DNA from: an uncultured Caryophanales bacterium
Lineage (GTDB): Bacteria; Bacillota_I; Bacilli_A; RFN20; CAG-826
Reading direction: 5' to 3'
NCBI GenBank assembly: GCA_946183335.1
Contig: CAMGZN010000035.1
Span: 1-10,143 of the forward strand
Length of the DNA: 10,143 nucleotides
Part shown: piece by piece, positions 6,694 to 10,143 of the stretch
Layout of the letters: the number at the start of each line of letters is the position of its first letter
Position numbering within the stretch: the stretch's first letter is position 1
Translations under genes and position numbers: made by a program
Notes under the pieces: model-generated
Databases searched by the model: none
What the model was told of the DNA's origin: nothing
Seen by the model: the letters and a program-made list of their open reading frames with translations, nothing else

Positions 6694-7171
6694 TAACCGT
6701 TGTATGTGGCAGGGACAAGTCCCTGCTGCACAATACACAAGTTAAGTTCCTTTTGGCTGGTGGTGCTTCTTGTTAGCAATGCGTTTAGAATTGATTTGCG
6801 CATCGATGGCCAGCTTCCTCTAGTTATTAGCTTCGAGGCTGTTTCCCTTTTCGTCATGTCCGGTACTGGATTAACGATCCCAAACTTTAACGGATCGACC
6901 AGTGATAGCAAGCTATCATTGAGGGACGTACCGATGATTAAGGAGTTACCCTTAACCCTTTGCTACCGCATTCATTAGAAGAGGCTTTTTAATTCTCTTC
7001 AGTCCCCACTCAATTCGGGGACTTGAATGACTGACGTAGTCTCAAGCTCAATAAGCCGTTTCTTCGCATCAGGTTCAAGAGTTTGTGATCCTTTTGCTAT
7101 CTCCACACACTAAGTTGAGTAATGTGGATTAGGCTTTGCTTAGGCTTTTTAGTTCCTAAGCTTTTTTCTGA

Positions 7172-7252
7172 CCTCTTCGTTTCGTGTCCGGCGGCGGATT
7201 CCTTTTTTGTATCCCGTTAAGCTTTAACTCGGGTTCCGCTGTAGCAGTGAGG
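7172..7252 (-). repeat. Duplicated RNA module, copy B (81 nt)
   Basis: Begins CCTCACTGCTACAG (7239-7252) and ends CGAAGAGG (7172-7179) on the minus strand, both identical to copy A. The ends pair as CCUC/GAGG, extended here to GGCCUC/GAGGUC. Inside, GCGG (7236-7239) pairs with CCGC (7194-7197), and a GTTAA/TTAAC hairpin capped by CCC/GGG (7213-7233) fills the middle. The element CGCC-x-GACAC follows the inner stem. Each copy is preceded on its 5' side by a hairpin and A-rich linker (7262-7284 here). Confidence 0.8.
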
Positions 7253-7511
7253 CCTGCCGTTTGTGAGGGACTAAATCTCTCACAGGTCCTTGCGATCCAT
7301 TAATCAAGGGATTTAACCTTGAAGCCTAACTATCAACGTTGTTTACTAGGCTGATCGTCTTACGTGAACCGAACTCTTTAGAGCCTTGCACCTTTTCGAT
7401 GAGTGTTTAGCTCATCTTATCTCTGGCTTTGAGTTGATTTTAACCAGATTCGGCTCCCCTGTTAGGCGTTTCTCCTCCAGGGATCTTGTTCCTTTTATTT
7501 TTCTTTCTTCT

Positions 7512-7582
7512 CCTCTTCGACCGTGTCAGGCGGTGGGCTTACGCTTTTAAGTTCTAACTCAGCAACCACTGTAGCAGTGAGG
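7512..7582 (-). repeat. Duplicated RNA module, copy A (71 nt)
   Basis: The 5' copy of the module in the giant RNA, its CCTCACTGCTACAG box (7569-7582) exactly 330 bases from that of copy B. The closing stem is UCCUC/GAGGA. The inner stem is GUGG (7566-7569) with CCAC (7533-7536), where copy B has GCGG with CCGC: a U-A pair replaced by C-G. CGCC-x-GACAC and CGAAGAGG are conserved, and the apical part differs in sequence and length. Confidence 0.8.
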
Positions 7583-7771
7583 ATTGACCTTTGATAGACC
7601 GCAAGGATCTATCTGACCAGTGCAACCACTAAGGTCGGGACTTTACTTTAATTCCCGCCAACGCTGGATCAACTTCTTCTTTCGCGTTGGTTGTCTTATC
7701 TGGGTTTGAGATTCTTAGTAACTATCATTACTAAGTATCTCATTCAACCGTTTGACCGGCTGAATTTAAAT

Positions 7772-7800
7772 ATTATGCTCTTAATTAAAAAACATGTCAA
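7772..7800 (-). promoter_or_regulatory. Consensus promoter of the giant RNA
   Basis: Perfect TTGACA (7795-7800), 17-base spacer, CATAAT (7772-7777, five of six). The start falls at about 7765, one base before the first hairpin of the RNA (7743-7764). This is the best promoter in the window and implies vegetative, probably high, transcription. Confidence 0.88.
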
Positions 7801-7925
7801 TAATTTTTTATAATATTTTTAAAATTTTTTAATATTTATACTTTTAATTACTTAGTAATTACTTTTTTTGAAAAATTTTTAAAATTGTTTATAAATAATT
7901 AAATATCTATCTATTAAATTAAATA
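7801..7925 (-). promoter_or_regulatory. AT-rich tract upstream of the giant RNA promoter
   Basis: Almost wholly A and T, with several A and T runs immediately upstream of the -35 box, as in UP elements that bind the RNA polymerase alpha subunit. It contains a palindrome, TAATTACT-T-AGTAATTA (7845-7861). I see no gene in it. Ordinary AT-rich intergenic DNA is the alternative. Confidence 0.45.
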
Positions 7926-7928
7926 TAA

Positions 7929-7957
7929 CACGCGACCGCGACACGCGTGAGTGCGCG
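7929..7957. other. CGCG-rich island in AT-rich spacer
   Basis: Within about 29 bases CGCG occurs repeatedly, including two copies of CACGCG (7929-7934 and 7942-7947), against flanks of nearly pure A and T. CACGCG (7929-7934) can pair with CGCGTG (7944-7949) around a nine-base loop, and on the minus strand U-rich sequence follows, so it could be a second terminator behind the one at 7961-7988, or a protein-binding site. Confidence 0.55.
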
Positions 7958-7960
7958 TAT

Positions 7961-7988
7961 GAAAAAAGAAAATGACCTTTTGGCCATT
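7961..7988 (-). terminator. Intrinsic terminator of the surface-protein gene
   Basis: On the minus strand AATGGCC (7982-7988) pairs with GGTCATT (7971-7977) around an AAAA loop, with one G-U pair, then a U-rich tail (7961-7970). The stem overlaps the stop codon at 7987-7989, so translation runs into it. Confidence 0.8.
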
Positions 7989-10143
7989 ATTCTTCTTCCT
8001 TATCTTTGGCGGCGGTTTTTGCTTTCCTCTTTTTCTTGATACTAACTGTTGTAATTGCACTAACAGCACCAATAACTATTGCTGCAGCTGTTCCACCAGC
8101 AGCTATACCAACAACCATATTATCTTCTTTATTTAATTGTGGATTCTGAGTACCTGTTCCAGGATTATTTCCTTCGCCTTCTCCAACGCCACCTTGTCCA
8201 TCATTATTATTTGGTGTTCCGTTTTCATCGTTTTGATGGATATCACCATCTACATCAGGATTCTGGTTTTCATTTTCTCCAGGTTCTTCTCCTTGTTCGC
8301 TTGATGGATCATGTATTGTTAACGCAAATTGTTCACGTGCTCCGGTTGGAAGATAGGTTAAAGTTAAGATCGTGTTTCCTGATAAAATTCCATTCAAAAC
8401 CCAATTATTTCTAGAAATTAATGCAGGATTTGCAATACTAAATTCAATGTCGTTTAAACTTAAATTATTAAACTCTTCATCGAAAGTTCTTAAATCATAT
8501 GATTCCCCAACATTGAACTCAATTGGGTGTGGAGTTTTAATAAGAATCCCAAATGAAGTTGTTTTTTCATTGTATGTAACTGTGACGTTTTGTTGCCCTA
8601 ATTGATTCATGTTTGGTTCAGAAACGCTAAATCCTTTGTCAATAATAAAATTATCGTTTTCATCAGAATATAACACGCGAATGGTTAAACCATCATAACT
8701 AAAAGTATCACCAGGCCAGTAATATTGATTGTTCGGTAGAGAAGCTACTTCGATTCCAACAAATTGTGACGGCTGTTTTTTCCAAACTTTAATCGAATAT
8801 TTAGTTGTTTTACCTTCATAAGTAATTGTTACATCTTGATATCCGTCATGACTCATGTCTGGCGACGTAACTTCAAAACCGGAATCAACATCAACATAAG
8901 TGTTGTTGTTATAATGAAGCCGGATCGTTAAACCATCATACTCAAAATCATCTCCAATAATAAATTCATGCTTTGGTAGCTGAACAATTGCTATAGATAT
9001 CAGTTTCTTTTGAGAAACCACCACACTTGTTGTTCCGGAGATTCCATTAGGTGCAGTTACAGTTAACTCGGCCTCCCCCGGAGCCAACGCCTTAATAATA
9101 TTTCCATTAACAATTTCAAGAACATCATCATCTTCTGGGCGTATCGAATAAACGGCCACTCCTTTATCTTCTGACGTAAGAAATGGTCGATAATTCCATT
9201 GAGGATAAATAGAAACTCCTTCAATTAATTCAATTTGATCTTCGACAAAGTCGATTCCTTTTACCTCTAACTCCATTTGTACAAATGGCTTGCTATCATT
9301 GCCCTTCCATCCCCAAAAAATGATTTCAGAATCGTTCATATCCATTGGATATACTTCGTTCTCATTTGGTTTCCAATTAGGATCTTCGTTATATTGGGAA
9401 TAATAAAGAGGATACTTTCGATATTCGGTGTTTGAATATGCATTAAAGCTAAGTTGCTTTGCATGTGGAATATTAACCTCTTCCGAACTATCAAAATCCT
9501 TATAGAAAATATAAGTTTCAAAACCGTCTTCTGCATTCCCGATTGAGAATGCAACATCACCGTTTTCGGAAAATATAATCTGATTCGAACTGCCTTGAGG
9601 CCTAATGGCAACTTCGCGCATATTTTGGTCGCTGAACTCGAAGTCCCAATAACAATTAGAGCTACTCCTTAATCCGAGCTCGTTTGGGTTAGATGGATAG
9701 TTGGATAAGTAATAAGTAATACTTTGCTCCCAAATTTGATAATGTGTCCCGTCATTATCTTCGTTTTTGCTCGTTGAGTTAAAGACGGACATGTTAGGAG
9801 CAAAGAATTTTTCGAAAGAATATGATTTATTTTTCGAATTGTATTCCAAATCAATTTCCAAACCTTCAAGAGAATCAGGTTCGGTAACTTTATCCATGAC
9901 AAAGTATTGGCCCGCATCATTTTTTGCGACAATGCAAAAATCATAATGATTAGGCTCAAGGATATTAGATACATTTTGATTACTTCCTAATGAACGGAAA
10001 TAGTTTTTAGTAATATACTGATTATCAATAATTGAAGTATCTCCAGTAAATGTTAATCGAAGAGGGAGATTCTGAGTTGATATTTTACCAGCTTTAATGT
10101 TGTTACTTTTTTCGATTATTCCAAAATTACTTGTATAGCCAAG
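7987..10143 (-). CDS. Large cell-surface protein with Ig-like domains, C-terminal 718 residues (cut by right edge)
   Basis: The frame stays open from the right edge to the TAA at 7987-7989; an internal ATG at 9897 is not a credible start because open sequence of the same character continues upstream. Visible order: an aromatic, acidic unrecognised N-terminal part; a group 2 bacterial Ig-like domain (about 9015-9250) with VNGNIIKALAPGEAELTVTA; two tandem group 3 Ig-like repeats (about 8788-9003 and 8530-8763) sharing FxYDGLTIR and G-x-Q-x-VT-x-TY; a short further beta domain; a stalk of about 65 residues rich in Gly, Asn, Glu and Asp with no defined fold; one hydrophobic helix (about residues 676-702); and a cytoplasmic tail KKKRKAK...KEEE. 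It should be exported and membrane-anchored with domains outside, for adhesion or substrate binding. No LPXTG is present. The signal peptide and any catalytic domain lie off the window. Confidence 0.88.
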   Translation of the reverse strand, partial: LGYTSNFGIIEKSNNIKAGKISTQNLPLRLTFTGDTSIIDNQYITKNYFRSLGSNQNVSNILEPNHYDFCIVAKNDAGQYFVMDKVTEPDSLEGLEIDLEYNSKNKSYSFEKFFAPNMSVFNSTSKNEDNDGTHYQIWEQSITYYLSNYPSNPNELGLRSSSNCYWDFEFSDQNMREVAIRPQGSSNQIIFSENGDVAFSIGNAEDGFETYIFYKDFDSSEEVNIPHAKQLSFNAYSNTEYRKYPLYYSQYNEDPNWKPNENEVYPMDMNDSEIIFWGWKGNDSKPFVQMELEVKGIDFVEDQIELIEGVSIYPQWNYRPFLTSEDKGVAVYSIRPEDDDVLEIVNGNIIKALAPGEAELTVTAPNGISGTTSVVVSQKKLISIAIVQLPKHEFIIGDDFEYDGLTIRLHYNNNTYVDVDSGFEVTSPDMSHDGYQDVTITYEGKTTKYSIKVWKKQPSQFVGIEVASLPNNQYYWPGDTFSYDGLTIRVLYSDENDNFIIDKGFSVSEPNMNQLGQQNVTVTYNEKTTSFGILIKTPHPIEFNVGESYDLRTFDEEFNNLSLNDIEFSIANPALISRNNWVLNGILSGNTILTLTYLPTGAREQFALTIHDPSSEQGEEPGENENQNPDVDGDIHQNDENGTPNNNDGQGGVGEGEGNNPGTGTQNPQLNKEDNMVVGIAAGGTAAAIVIGAVSAITTVSIKKKRKAKTAAKDKEEE

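Larger units (their letters stand above)
6667..7765 (-). ncRNA. Giant ornate structured non-coding RNA, about 1.1 kb, family unassigned
   Basis: No ORF longer than about 90 codons exists here on either strand. The stretch is dense with stems, listed 5' to 3' on the minus strand: TTCAGCCG/CGGTTGAA (7757-7764 / 7743-7750); GAGAT plus CTTAGTAA (7728-7741 / 7708-7721); GCGTTGG-type stem (7684-7690 / 7658-7664); CGGGA/TCCCG (7653-7657 / 7636-7640); GATAGA/TCTATC (7608-7613 / 7593-7598); module A; CCCTG/CAGGG (7478-7482 / 7457-7461); CTGG/CCAG (7444-7447 / 7423-7426); GATGAG/CTCATC (7411-7416 / 7398-7403); AGCCTA/TAGGCT (7347-7352 / 7323-7328); CAAGG/CCTTG (7317-7321 / 7305-7309); TGTGAG/CTCACA (7279-7284 / 7262-7267); module B; GCTTAGG/CCTAAGC (7155-7161 / 7138-7144); CCACAU/GUGUGG (7122-7127 / 7103-7108); AGTCCCC/GGGGACT (7017-7023 / 7001-7007); a three-way junction at 6861-6933; and C(UUG)G hairpins at 6904-6917 and 6709-6726. 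A consensus promoter and U7 terminator bound it. G-U-only pairs and A-rich linkers fix the minus strand. GOLLD or ROOL relatives are candidates, from size and style only. Confidence 0.85.

Noticed and set aside
6693..6978. Two overlapping short ORFs, one on each strand (72 and 92 codons), inside the giant RNA
   Set aside because: They cross perfect stems and the terminator side of the RNA, have no ribosome site and no recognisable protein features, and open frames of this size are expected in sequence of this composition.
7138..7167. Plus-strand terminator-like hairpin, GCTTAGG/CCTAAGC followed by six T
   Set aside because: No plus-strand promoter or gene leads into it. The T-run is the complement of an A-rich linker of the minus-strand RNA, and G-U pairs and tetraloops elsewhere favour the minus strand.
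7593..7613. Hairpin with a GCAA (GNRA) loop on the plus strand, suggesting the opposite orientation
   Set aside because: A single case against several minus-only signals (promoter, U7 terminator, G-U pairs at both ends, C(UUG)G loops).
6667..7765. Group II intron, rRNA fragment or tmRNA
   Set aside because: No GUGYG start, domain V hairpin, reverse transcriptase, conserved rRNA words or tRNA-like domain are visible, and the block has its own promoter and terminator.
9669..9974. Alternative-frame ORFs inside the surface-protein gene, and the ATG at 9897 as its start
   Set aside because: The main frame is open to the window edge with consistent composition, so the gene is truncated by the window and the other frames are shadows.

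Overview
The window is AT-rich and reads with the standard bacterial code: TGA ends two genes, and tryptophan is TGG. The gene set (RarA, class II aldolase, nucleoside hydrolase with ribokinase), the Shine-Dalgarno-type ribosome sites and the intrinsic terminators with U-tracts suggest a low-GC Firmicute or a gut lineage near the Mollicutes (Bacilli such as the RF39, Erysipelotrichales or Izemoplasmatales groups). That placement is inference. I see no tRNA, rRNA, CRISPR array, transposase or phage structural gene.

Layout, left to right. Positions 1-2732 (minus) hold a compact operon, rarA - nucleoside hydrolase - ribokinase, with a 1-base and a 4-base overlap. The last two genes form a ribose-salvage pair: the hydrolase frees ribose from nucleosides and the kinase makes ribose phosphate. 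Directly upstream of rarA, 2832-2988 (minus) encodes a small structured RNA with its own promoter and terminator. Shape, size and neighbour make it a 6S RNA candidate. Next come a small protein with a BECR-nuclease-like motif pattern (3020-3415), a class II fructose-bisphosphate aldolase (3492-4466) and a nitroreductase-family protein (4615-5130), all minus. A divergent ArsB/NhaD-type permease (5326-6627) is the only plus-strand gene.

The most striking part is 6667-7765. About 1.1 kb has no credible coding region, is visibly richer in G+C than its surroundings, and is packed with perfect or near-perfect stems. On the minus strand it starts at a textbook promoter (TTGACA, 17 bases, CATAAT) under a very AT-rich tract and ends at a hairpin with seven U. 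G-U pairs that exist only on the minus strand, C(UUG)G tetraloops and A-rich linkers agree with that strand. It contains two copies of a 71-81 nt module whose inner stems differ by a compensatory base-pair change. It is therefore very probably a giant ornate non-coding RNA, in the size class of GOLLD, ROOL and OLE, but I cannot assign it to any of them.

Between this RNA gene and the last gene lie an AT-rich spacer and an odd CGCG-rich island. The last gene (7987 to the right edge, minus) is the C-terminal part of a large surface protein with Ig-like domains, an acidic Gly/Asn-rich stalk and a C-terminal membrane anchor with no LPXTG motif.
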